In this document: positions 1 to 7,132 of the stretch, piece by piece
Position numbering within the stretch: the stretch's first letter is position 1
Layout: every line of letters starts with the position of its first letter
Assembly (NCBI GenBank): GCA_964612675.1
Contig: CAZTDD010000141.1
Coordinates: 1 to 17,223 of the forward strand
Length of the DNA stretch: 17,223 nucleotides
Source of the DNA: CAZTDD01 sp964612675
Lineage (GTDB): Bacteria; Hinthialibacterota; Hinthialibacteria; Hinthialibacterales; JAKPRU01
Direction: 5' to 3'
Notes under the pieces: generated by a model
Told to the model about the DNA's origin: nothing
The model's input: only the letters and a program-made list of their open reading frames with translations
Database searches by the model: none
Program-made: the position numbers and the translations under genes

Positions 1-173
1 GGGGGGAGAGATTTGGAAATGTTGGCAGGAGGAGTCAGTTTTGCAACGTTAGAGTAAACGATAGATCCGAGGCAGGATGGAATTCTCGGTCTCTGAATGG
101 ATTCTTGTGGAGACGGGAAATAAATCATGGAAATAGAATCGCGTAGATGTAAATAATTCCGGAGGTATTTATC
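1..173. other. Left-edge non-coding leader of the GH28 gene
   Basis: No convincing gene or gene end is seen here. The last bases carry a good Shine-Dalgarno (CCGGAGG at about 160-166), about 8 nt before the ATG at 174, which fixes the start of the GH28 gene. I see no clear sigma-70 promoter pair. Confidence 0.5.
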
Positions 174-1802
174 ATGCACAATTTCAGAAAACGCTGTCTT
201 TCTCGGATGTTTATCGTTCTCTGCAGCGTTGGGCTGATCCACAGCACAGCTGCTGCGAACCCCAATGCGGTTCATTCCGTCAAAGATTTCGGTGCCGTGG
301 GAGATGGCGTGGCTAAAGACACCGAAGCGATCCAATCCGCAGTCGATGCGACTTCGAACGCCGGTGGCGGAACGGTCTATTTACCGCCGGGCGTCTATCT
401 CTCCGGCACGATTTTTATGAAAAACAACGTAGTCTTCCATCTTGAAGCGGGAGCGACGTTGCTCGGCAGCACAGACCTCGCAGATTACCCGTCAATTATG
501 CCGGAGTTCCGTTCCTACACCGAGAACTACGTACACCAGAGTCTGCTTCACGCCGAAAATGTTGAAAACATCACAATTACAGGCAGAGGCACAATTGACG
601 GTCAAGGCGAAGAACCGGAGTTCGACGCATCCTCTCTCCCCCATCACGGATATCGAAAGCGACCGTACATTATTCGTTTTGTCTCCTGCAAAAACATTAC
701 TGTTGAAAAAATCTTCCTACGGAATTCGCCGATGTGGATGCAGCTGTATCTGGCGTGCGATGATGTTGTGATTCACGGGATACGCGTCGACAGCATGGTG
801 AACGCCAACAACGACGGTATCAATATCGACTGCTGCCGAAATGTCCGCATCTCGGATTGCTATATCCATTCGGGCGATGACGCCATCGTCCTGAAAAGCA
901 CCGGCGATCGAACCTGCGAGAATGTGACCGTGACAAACTGCGTTGTAAGTACGCTCTGTAACGGCATCAAACTCGGCACGGAAACAGTGGGCGGGTTCCG
1001 AAACATCTCCGTGAGCAACTGCACTGTTCGGAAACCGGGACCGGAAGAAGACTGGGATCGCGAACGACGAGGGCTTTCTGCAATTGCCTTGATGATCGTG
1101 GACGGCGGAATTATGGAGCGTGTTTCCGTATCGAATATCACCGCCCGGGGGATGCGCAGCGCAATTTTCATCCGACTGGGCAATCGTGCGCGGCCTGTTC
1201 TGCCGGAGGATCCGAAACCCGGCATCGGTACAATCCGGGATATCATCATCGACAACGTGCTCGCCTCCGACATGAGCTCAACGGGGTGTCATATTACCGG
1301 CCTATCGAATCATCCCATTCAGAACGTCTCTTTGAGCGACATCACCATTTGCACCGAAGGCGGCGGTACCCTCGAGGATGCGAAACGCGACATACCGGAA
1401 TTGCCGGAGAAATATCCTGAAGGGACCATGTTCGGACAATTGCCTTCGCATGGTTTCTATTGTCGTCATGTGGAAGGATTGCGATTCCGGAATATCCAAC
1501 TCCGTTATGAGAAGCCGGACTATCGGCCGGGACTGGTATGTGACAATGTGCGCAACGTGGAGATCGACCGGTACTCCAGTGCACCTCAGTCGGATGGGTC
1601 ACCGTTGATGGTTTTAACAAACGTCCGGACCGGCATGATTCAAAGGTGCATCGCACCCGAGGAGACGAACACGTTTGTGAGAATAGACGGAGACAGCGAC
1701 CGAATCAGCCTAATCGGAAACGACCTGAGTCAAACGGAGACGCCGATCGACAGAGACGCGAGTGTCCCGGAGGAGGCAATCTTCACAGCGGCTAACAGGT
1801 AA
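174..1802 (+). CDS. Secreted glycoside hydrolase family 28 (polygalacturonase-like) protein
   Basis: A 542-residue protein with an N-terminal Sec-type signal (basic start, hydrophobic stretch at about 12-22, small residues to about 28), so it is probably exported. Residues 36-105 have the family opening: VKDFGAVGDG, then GGGTVYLPPGVY, then LEAGATLLGS. The rest is a right-handed parallel beta-helix rich in N-I-T/S-V coils. GH28 enzymes hydrolyse galacturonan or related pectic backbones. Two of the usual active-site blocks are visible: NNDGIN with Asp214 and SGDDAI with Asp235-Asp236. The third block, normally GHG followed by an R-x-K segment, reads LCNGIKLGTE here: Asn263 sits where the His is expected, while Lys266 is kept. 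Substrate is therefore uncertain (exo-polygalacturonase, rhamnogalacturonase or another uronide hydrolase). It has no pectin-degradation neighbours and ends 9 bp from the stop of the convergent hydrogenase small subunit. Fold and family are firm; precise activity is not. Confidence 0.9.
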   Translation: MHNFRKRCLSRMFIVLCSVGLIHSTAAANPNAVHSVKDFGAVGDGVAKDTEAIQSAVDATSNAGGGTVYLPPGVYLSGTIFMKNNVVFHLEAGATLLGSTDLADYPSIMPEFRSYTENYVHQSLLHAENVENITITGRGTIDGQGEEPEFDASSLPHHGYRKRPYIIRFVSCKNITVEKIFLRNSPMWMQLYLACDDVVIHGIRVDSMVNANNDGINIDCCRNVRISDCYIHSGDDAIVLKSTGDRTCENVTVTNCVVSTLCNGIKLGTETVGGFRNISVSNCTVRKPGPEEDWDRERRGLSAIALMIVDGGIMERVSVSNITARGMRSAIFIRLGNRARPVLPEDPKPGIGTIRDIIIDNVLASDMSSTGCHITGLSNHPIQNVSLSDITICTEGGGTLEDAKRDIPELPEKYPEGTMFGQLPSHGFYCRHVEGLRFRNIQLRYEKPDYRPGLVCDNVRNVEIDRYSSAPQSDGSPLMVLTNVRTGMIQRCIAPEETNTFVRIDGDSDRISLIGNDLSQTETPIDRDASVPEEAIFTAANR

Positions 1803-1811
1803 GATGAGTGC

Positions 1812-2744
1812 CTATGTCTCCCGTGTCTTCGAAGCGGTTGAGGCGGCCTCTTTCGTATAAAACGGGAAGTCGGGGTCCTTGGCGAAGGCCTCGGAGGCAC
1901 AACCGATGCACGGCGCTCCCGCCTTGATACAAGTGTTCGTGCGAGAATTCCAATACCGCAAGGTACAGTCGGCATAAGTGCGGGGGCCCATGCAGCCAAG
2001 CTTGAATAGACAACCGCTATCGGAGAACGTTCGCGCGAAGTTCTCTCGTTCGTAATCGGCGAAACGCGGACACTGATCGTGAAGAATTCTGGAGAAGAAG
2101 ACTTTCGGACGGCCCATTTTGTCCAGCTCCGGCAAGCCGTATCCGACAACGTGAGCCAACGTACCCACAAGCCAATCAGGATGGCATGGACACCCCGGCA
2201 ACCGAATGATGGGAGTCCGGATTCCGGCCTTGGTGAGGAACTCGGGGACACTGATCGCACCGGTTGGGTTGTTTCCCGCCCCCGGGATTCCTCCGAATGC
2301 CGCACAAGCCCCGACGGCGACAACGGCCTGCGCCGTTCGAGCGGCCTGCTGCACGAGGTCCCCGACCGGTTCGTGGCCCATCAGGCATGCCTCAGGCATA
2401 CCCGCTGGAATACTCCCTTCGACCGCAAGGATAAACCCACCGTCGCGAATCACCCGATGAACGATATCCATACCAACGTGGCCGGTAGCGGTGGACAAGG
2501 TGGAATGAAACTGGAGCGCGATGTATTTCGTGAGAATCTCGGATGGCGTTGGCGCATCGGAATTGAGCAACGAAACCGAACAACCCGAACAACTCTGACC
2601 TTGTAACCACAGAACCGGCGGATTCCCCGCCGACAGATTGCCGATCGCCTCGGCAATTGTCGGAGCGGCGGTCGACCCCAATCCCATGATTGCTGCGAGT
2701 TTTGCGCCAAATGTAAGAAATTCTCTGCGGGTGACGTCGGACAT
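1812..2744 (-). CDS. Periplasmic [NiFe] hydrogenase small (iron-sulfur) subunit
   Basis: The electron-transfer subunit of a group 1-type [NiFe] hydrogenase, which passes electrons from H2 oxidation (or for H2 evolution) through three Fe-S clusters. I start it at ATG 2744 (310 aa), preceded by AAGAGGAG about 9 nt away, not at the longer frame overlapping the large-subunit gene. Residues 5-11 (TRREFLT) form a twin-arginine motif followed by a hydrophobic stretch, so the folded dimer is exported. Proximal cluster ligands: Cys52 and Cys55 (CSGC), Cys147 and Cys185. Distal: His222, Cys225, Cys245, Cys251. Medial: Cys260, Cys279, Cys282, plus Cys272 at the position of the conserved Pro, which predicts [4Fe-4S] instead of [3Fe-4S]. 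An unusual extra Cys187 lies two residues after proximal ligand Cys185. The O2-tolerance cysteine of the CxCC type is absent (Gly54), and none is seen at the second site. There is no C-terminal membrane helix. GCSVSLLN and TYADC resemble the [NiFeSe] branch. The gene starts 22 bp after the large-subunit stop. Confidence 0.96.
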   Translation of the reverse strand: MSDVTRREFLTFGAKLAAIMGLGSTAAPTIAEAIGNLSAGNPPVLWLQGQSCSGCSVSLLNSDAPTPSEILTKYIALQFHSTLSTATGHVGMDIVHRVIRDGGFILAVEGSIPAGMPEACLMGHEPVGDLVQQAARTAQAVVAVGACAAFGGIPGAGNNPTGAISVPEFLTKAGIRTPIIRLPGCPCHPDWLVGTLAHVVGYGLPELDKMGRPKVFFSRILHDQCPRFADYERENFARTFSDSGCLFKLGCMGPRTYADCTLRYWNSRTNTCIKAGAPCIGCASEAFAKDPDFPFYTKEAASTASKTRET

Positions 2745-2766
2745 ACGATCTACTCCTCTTCCTTGC

Positions 2767-4281
2767 TTAATGAACTGCACAGGCGAGACAGGGGTCGAAA
2801 GAACGGACCACCCGTGGCGCTTCAATTGGATTCTCGACATCCTGAATCGGCGTGTCGACGAGGGCTTGTTCTATCGCCCCCGGATTCCCGGCATCATCGC
2901 GAGGCGAACAATTCCATGTTGTCGGCACGACACACTGATAGTTCTTGATCTTCTTGCCCTCGATTTCAATCCAATGGCCTAACGCGCCGCGAGGTGCCTC
3001 AGTAAGCCCGACCCCACGGCCGGAATCGGGGATCTCGAAATCCGTGAATGCGGGAGCGTCGGGGGCGAGCTGGTCAAGCCACTCCGCACATTGGTCCGCA
3101 ACCAGTTTGCATTCCAACGCCCGAGCCGCATGACGACCAAGCACGGAATCCAACATGTCGAGGCTGATACCCAACCGGGTCGCGAATGAATCGACCAGCT
3201 GCTTGGCCGATCGCGGCGTACCTCTTTGATACGCCACCAACATCCGCGCCAACGGCCCGACCTCCATAACTGTTCCGTTGTACCTTGGCGCTTTGAGCCA
3301 TGAGTAAGCTCCGCTCTTGCGGGGACTGGGAACCGTCTCCCCGGATGCGGGACGAAGCCCCGATTGAGAAGAAAACAGAGAATAGCGAACATCCTCCGTG
3401 ATTCTTCCCTCGTCGAAAGGAGTCATCCGTCCTCCAACGAGAACGCCGGAAGGCAGGAACGTCGCATTGCGATCCGCCGATTCCCGGAATACGCCATAAG
3501 CCAGGAAATTCCCACACCCTTTTCCAATGTGCAGATACTCGGGAAAGGCCCCTGCCAGCGCTTCAATGTCTGCAAGGTAACAATCGTTAATAAACGTCTG
3601 CAGCTTTTCGAGTTTGGATCGGAATGCCGCGATCTTGTCGACCGTGACGTGTTCGGTAACGCCTCCGGGCACCAACGCACTCGCGTGCGGCGCTTTCGCG
3701 CCGAATGTGGCCACCATCTGGTGCGCGATAGCGCGCATTTCGAGAGCGTCCAAGTAGTGTTTTATTGCGAGAATATTTGTGCCGGTATCCTCGAGATACC
3801 GCGCGTCGTATCGAGGGAGAAACGGTGCAGCCGGATAAACCGTATTGGAAGCCAACTGGGCCTGGACCCATCCCTTGAGATCGCGAAGGGCCGGATCGTT
3901 CCCCTGATACTGGGTGATCGCGGCGATGTCTACAAAATCGAGCGCGGACAGATGATAGAAATGGATAATGTGAGATTGAAGGAAGTTTGCTCCAAGGATC
4001 AGGTTGCGTACAAGTCTCCCGTTTGTCGTAGGCGTGACATTGCATGCCATGTCCTGAGCGAGAATGGAGGCCGTCCCGTGAGAGATCGGACACACCCCAC
4101 ATATCCGCTGCGTGATCTGCTGCGCGTCCAGGGGATCCCGACCGCGCAAAATGACCTCGAACCCCCGAAACATCTCTCCTGAGCTGAATGCGTTCGCAAC
4201 GCGATTGGACTCTACCTCGATTCGAATCGCAAGATGTCCTTCGATTCGAGTGATCGGGTCGATTGAAACCGTCCGGGCCAT
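2767..4281 (-). CDS. [NiFe] hydrogenase large (catalytic) subunit, no C-terminal maturation tail
   Basis: A 504-residue catalytic subunit that binds the Ni-Fe(CN)2CO site and interconverts H2 with protons and electrons. The start has DPITRIEGH (8-16). The L1 motif is RICGVCPISH with Cys61 and Cys64, and the L2 motif is DPCLACAVH with Cys498 and Cys501, giving all four metal ligands. Cys498 occupies the position that is selenocysteine in [NiFeSe] enzymes. The stop codon follows His504 directly. Most group 1 large subunits are made with an extension of about 15 residues after this His, removed by a dedicated endopeptidase, so this protein appears to need no such cleavage. It has no signal of its own and would be co-exported with the Tat-bearing small subunit. 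It is transcribed first, with an A/G-rich ribosome site (AGGAAAAGGCGG) before ATG 4281. No hyp maturation genes, protease or cytochrome partner is in the window. Identity is secure; uptake versus evolution is inferred as uptake. Confidence 0.97.
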   Translation of the reverse strand: MARTVSIDPITRIEGHLAIRIEVESNRVANAFSSGEMFRGFEVILRGRDPLDAQQITQRICGVCPISHGTASILAQDMACNVTPTTNGRLVRNLILGANFLQSHIIHFYHLSALDFVDIAAITQYQGNDPALRDLKGWVQAQLASNTVYPAAPFLPRYDARYLEDTGTNILAIKHYLDALEMRAIAHQMVATFGAKAPHASALVPGGVTEHVTVDKIAAFRSKLEKLQTFINDCYLADIEALAGAFPEYLHIGKGCGNFLAYGVFRESADRNATFLPSGVLVGGRMTPFDEGRITEDVRYSLFSSQSGLRPASGETVPSPRKSGAYSWLKAPRYNGTVMEVGPLARMLVAYQRGTPRSAKQLVDSFATRLGISLDMLDSVLGRHAARALECKLVADQCAEWLDQLAPDAPAFTDFEIPDSGRGVGLTEAPRGALGHWIEIEGKKIKNYQCVVPTTWNCSPRDDAGNPGAIEQALVDTPIQDVENPIEAPRVVRSFDPCLACAVH

Positions 4282-4314
4282 AATTTCCGCCTTTTCCTAA
4301 GAGATAAGTGACAA

Positions 4315-4360
4315 TTATTGTGTCTAGTTCTTCTTGTTTATTGTGTCTAGTTGTTCTCGT
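4315..4360. repeat. Tandem 23-bp direct repeat (two copies) upstream of the hydrogenase operon
   Basis: Two adjacent 23-bp copies, 4315-4337 and 4338-4360, share the 15-bp core TTATTGTGTCTAGTT and differ at only two positions over 23. They lie 34-79 bp upstream of the large-subunit ATG (4281), in the 190-bp gap between the chemoreceptor and the hydrogenase. On the transcribed strand each copy contains ACTAGACACAATAA. The position suits paired operator sites near the promoter, but no regulator family is recognised. Confidence 0.6.
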
Positions 4361-4471
4361 TGGGTTGCGCTCCCAGAACGCCGCTCTCAGCCGGAAGCCC
4401 GGCGGTTATCGCTACCCCACCCTCTTGTATGGAGAAACCCTCTTTCTTCGAATCACCGGCACTGCCGCACG

Positions 4472-6076
4472 TCAAGTTCGATATTGGTCGAGAGAGAAAC
4501 TCTCATCATCCTGGTCCCTCCATTTGTCGGCGCCCGGTTGAGGCAACATCTTCTTCTGCTCGGGCGCGCTGATTCGCTGGTTCTCTTCCTCTTTGTGATC
4601 CGTCTGGAAACCGGACATGACCTGATTGAGCTTCTCGGCCTCCGCAGCGTTTCGCTGGGTTGACTGATCGATCTCTTCCAACGCGTTATTGATTTGCTCG
4701 ACACCCTGGGCCTGTTCCTGGGATGCGAAAGCCATCTCCTCAATCAAATGTGTCGCCTTGTTTGTCTGCTCCACCACTTTAGCGAAGGCGGCACTCGCAC
4801 TGTCGACCAATTCGTCGCCGAACCGAATTCTCTGCACCGTATCCTCGATGAGAGCGCCGGTTTCGCGCGCAGCGTCCGCAGAACGCATCGCCAGGTTCCG
4901 TACCTCGTCCGCAACAACCGCGAACCCGGATCCCGCCTGTCCCGCACGGGCCGCTTCCACTGCGGCATTCAACGCCAGAAGATTGGTCTGGAAGGCGATT
5001 TCATCGATGGTCTTAATGATCCGTGCGGTTTCGTCACTCGCCTTCGATAATTCCGTCATCGCGTCGGTCAGGGTCGTCATTGATTTATTCGCCTGTCCGA
5101 TTTCGCTGAGAACTTGTCTCATGAGCGTATTGGCTTCCTGTGCCTTGTCTGCGTTTAGTTTCGCCATCGCGGCAATCTCTTCAACGGATGCAGAAGTTTC
5201 TTCCACGGCGCCCGCCTGAGACGTAGCACCGCTGCCGACAACAAACGCCGCCCGCTGAGCACGTGAGATTGCACTATTCAGTTTCTCGACAAATGAATTG
5301 AAGAGGCGCGCCAACCCGCCGATTTCATCGCTCGTTCCGATCTCAACACGGCGTGTCAAATCCCCTTCGTCTTTTTCGAATCTCTGGAGAAGCGTTACGA
5401 ATTCCCCAAGGGGACGCCCGACAAACTTACGTACCAAGAAATACATTGCGGTCAGGAGAACCAGAATAATACCGACGACGGTTGTCAGACTGTTCTGAAA
5501 AGTCGTCTTGACCAGATTCGAAATTGAATTCTGCGCTTGGACCTCGGCGTCCTGCAACGCTTCCGTAGAAAACCGGAAATAGGTTACACCGCCGACCTCC
5601 CCTTCGTTCCAGCCGGCATGACAACGTACGCAGTCGCGGTTGACGGGCTGAGGCTGATAGATTTCGATCATCCCTTCGCCATGGGTCATATACGTATCGA
5701 AACTCGAGAGCAAGCGGTCTTTCAAGTCTTCGGATAGTTCCTTATTCAGGAATTCTTCATCCGACGAGTGTGTGACGACCCCCTGTCGGTCAAACAGGGA
5801 GAACTCGAGAAGACCTTCCACGTCTTTCTGCGCATTCAGGATCTTGGTAAATTTCTCCATCTCGCCGCGTTCCAGAGACCCCGCGATCGCCCGTTCCACC
5901 GATCGGAAGATATTCTTTGCATGTTCTTCTTCTCGTTCCTGCATTAATTGGATGTCTTGTTTGGAAAGAGAAGTAATCTGATCGATGCTTGATCGGTACT
6001 GAAAAACCTGGGCGAGCGTCACCACCAGCAATAGGCCCACCAACAAAGACAGAGTGAGTTTCGTGTGGAGTCTCAT
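4472..6076 (-). CDS. Methyl-accepting chemotaxis protein with periplasmic c-type heme motif
   Basis: A 534-residue transmembrane chemoreceptor. TM1 is about residues 7-27, a periplasmic sensor domain covers about 28-194, TM2 about 195-215, HAMP about 216-270 (RPLGEFV...GTSDEIGGLARLFNSF), followed by a long signalling coiled coil. The hairpin tip that binds CheA/CheW is at about 355-395 (IAFQTNLLALNAAVEAARAG, then GFAVVADEVRNLA). Candidate methylation segments with paired Q/E lie near 288-301 and 453-470. The sensor domain has a CxxCH motif (Cys149, Cys152, His153), the covalent c-heme signature, so the receptor probably senses redox state or a heme ligand. Known c-heme receptors in Geobacter are a precedent for the idea, not a proven relative. 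The start is supported by AAAAGG about 8 nt before ATG. It sits directly upstream of the hydrogenase genes on the same strand, 190 bp away, which suggests a link to electron transfer. The last 45 residues are charged and show no CheR-tether pentapeptide. Confidence 0.95.
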   Translation of the reverse strand: MRLHTKLTLSLLVGLLLVVTLAQVFQYRSSIDQITSLSKQDIQLMQEREEEHAKNIFRSVERAIAGSLERGEMEKFTKILNAQKDVEGLLEFSLFDRQGVVTHSSDEEFLNKELSEDLKDRLLSSFDTYMTHGEGMIEIYQPQPVNRDCVRCHAGWNEGEVGGVTYFRFSTEALQDAEVQAQNSISNLVKTTFQNSLTTVVGIILVLLTAMYFLVRKFVGRPLGEFVTLLQRFEKDEGDLTRRVEIGTSDEIGGLARLFNSFVEKLNSAISRAQRAAFVVGSGATSQAGAVEETSASVEEIAAMAKLNADKAQEANTLMRQVLSEIGQANKSMTTLTDAMTELSKASDETARIIKTIDEIAFQTNLLALNAAVEAARAGQAGSGFAVVADEVRNLAMRSADAARETGALIEDTVQRIRFGDELVDSASAAFAKVVEQTNKATHLIEEMAFASQEQAQGVEQINNALEEIDQSTQRNAAEAEKLNQVMSGFQTDHKEEENQRISAPEQKKMLPQPGADKWRDQDDESFSLDQYRT

Positions 6077-6128
6077 CGGTCTACCTTTTCCCTCTGGTCT
6101 CGTGCAATCTGCGTTTTTGCACCAATTC

Positions 6129-6380
6129 TCAAACCGAGATTGATACAGTCTTAATGATCGGGGTCTCTACGACATCGAAAACAGCTTTATCCCGCCGATA
6201 AAGATCATCTTGCTGACCGGTCAATGTGCCCCCGCAAGTACGCCGTCCCGTATCGGCATAAGTCCCTATACCTATCACTCTTAGCGTCTTGAGACTAGAC
6301 CCGGTACCAATGGGTCCCCCTGACTGCCAAACGATTATCTCCGCTGATTGTAGCACATTTTCCTCCCGAGAGTCTCCCAT
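6129..6380 (-). pseudogene. Possible coding relic or small hypothetical gene upstream of the c-heme receptor
   Basis: The 430 bp between the divergent chemoreceptor and HD-domain genes contain one frame that reads like protein: 83 codons from ATG 6380 to TGA 6129, with protein-like stretches such as GTGSSLKTLRVIGIGTY and VFDVVETPIIKTV. The beta-rich, Thr/Gly-rich ending resembles C-terminal parts of minor pilin-like proteins, but I cannot name a family. The frame stays open upstream to 6602, yet that part overlaps the HD-domain gene on the other strand and looks random. There is no good ribosome site. I read it as the decayed end of an older gene, or chance; confidence is low. Confidence 0.25.
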
Positions 6381-6507
6381 GCCTTGACGATTCTGCTGGA
6401 TGTTTAGCTCGGTCGGATGACATCGCTCGTCCCCGATGGAGAAGCCTCTTGCGGATGAAGCCGACAAGTGTTCGAATGGAGAGAATCCTGGTAGCTGAGG
6501 TAAAAAG

Positions 6508-7080
6508 ATGGCACTTACACGAGAGGAAGCGTGGGAGAAACTCTGCGAGTGGACGGAAAGCGAGGCTTTACGGATCCACGCCCGAGCCGTCGAAATCGCC
6601 ATGCGCGCCGCCGCTCACCGATACGGCAGCGGCGAAAGTGACGAGCTGAAATGGCGTATCGCGGGTTTGCTGCATGATGCGGACTATGAAAAGTGGCCGG
6701 ACCATCATCCAAACCGAATTGTCGAATGGCTCCGGGAACAAGGCGAGGAGGAAATCGCGCATGCCGTGTCCTGTCACTTGACCCACTGGGGCATTCCCTA
6801 CGAAACGCAGCTCGACAAAGCGCTCCTGGGATGCGACGAACTGACAGGATTCATTGGGGCCTGCTGTTTTGTTCGTCCCGACGGAATTCACTCTCTCACT
6901 GCCAAGAGTGTTAAAAAGAAGCTAAAAGACAAGAGCTTCGCCGCCAAAGTCGACCGCAACGAGATTCAAGCCGGAATTCAAGAGCTCGGGGTGGATTTGG
7001 GAGACCACATCCAATTCCTGATCGAAGCCCTCCGTCCGCACGCCGCTGAGCTGAAAATCGAGGGGCGATCAAACGGATAG
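6508..7080 (+). CDS. HD-domain metal-dependent phosphohydrolase
   Basis: A 190-residue soluble protein. The HD superfamily metal ligands are visible in order: His24 (RIHARAV), the His56-Asp57 doublet (LLHDADY), His85 or His90 in the helix AHAVSCH, and Asp110 (GCDELTG). The family hydrolyses phosphoester bonds, often in nucleotides or signalling nucleotides. This short single-domain type (LLHDxDY...HP...GxP...DELTG) is common in bacteria but has no firm substrate. The start is well supported: GAGGTAAAAAG directly precedes the ATG. The C-terminal third has a Lys-rich helix (KSVKKKLKDKSF, about 133-144) and ends in a helix. It is transcribed away from the c-heme receptor and converges on the WD40 gene with 52 bp between stops. 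No operon partner is visible, so its cellular role cannot be inferred from context. Confidence 0.88.
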   Translation: MALTREEAWEKLCEWTESEALRIHARAVEIAMRAAAHRYGSGESDELKWRIAGLLHDADYEKWPDHHPNRIVEWLREQGEEEIAHAVSCHLTHWGIPYETQLDKALLGCDELTGFIGACCFVRPDGIHSLTAKSVKKKLKDKSFAAKVDRNEIQAGIQELGVDLGDHIQFLIEALRPHAAELKIEGRSNG

Positions 7081-7132
7081 AAACCCGCAGACGCGTTCCA
7101 AATCATGCGCGTAGACCTCTCCGCGTAGCCTC

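Noticed and set aside
2745..2840. Upstream extension of the hydrogenase small subunit by 32 residues
   Set aside because: It would overlap the large-subunit gene and put a non-signal sequence before the Tat motif; the ATG at 2744 has a good ribosome site.
3364..4182. A 272-codon open frame on the + strand
   Set aside because: It lies wholly antisense to the hydrogenase large-subunit gene, whose motifs are unmistakable; no ribosome site and no recognisable protein.
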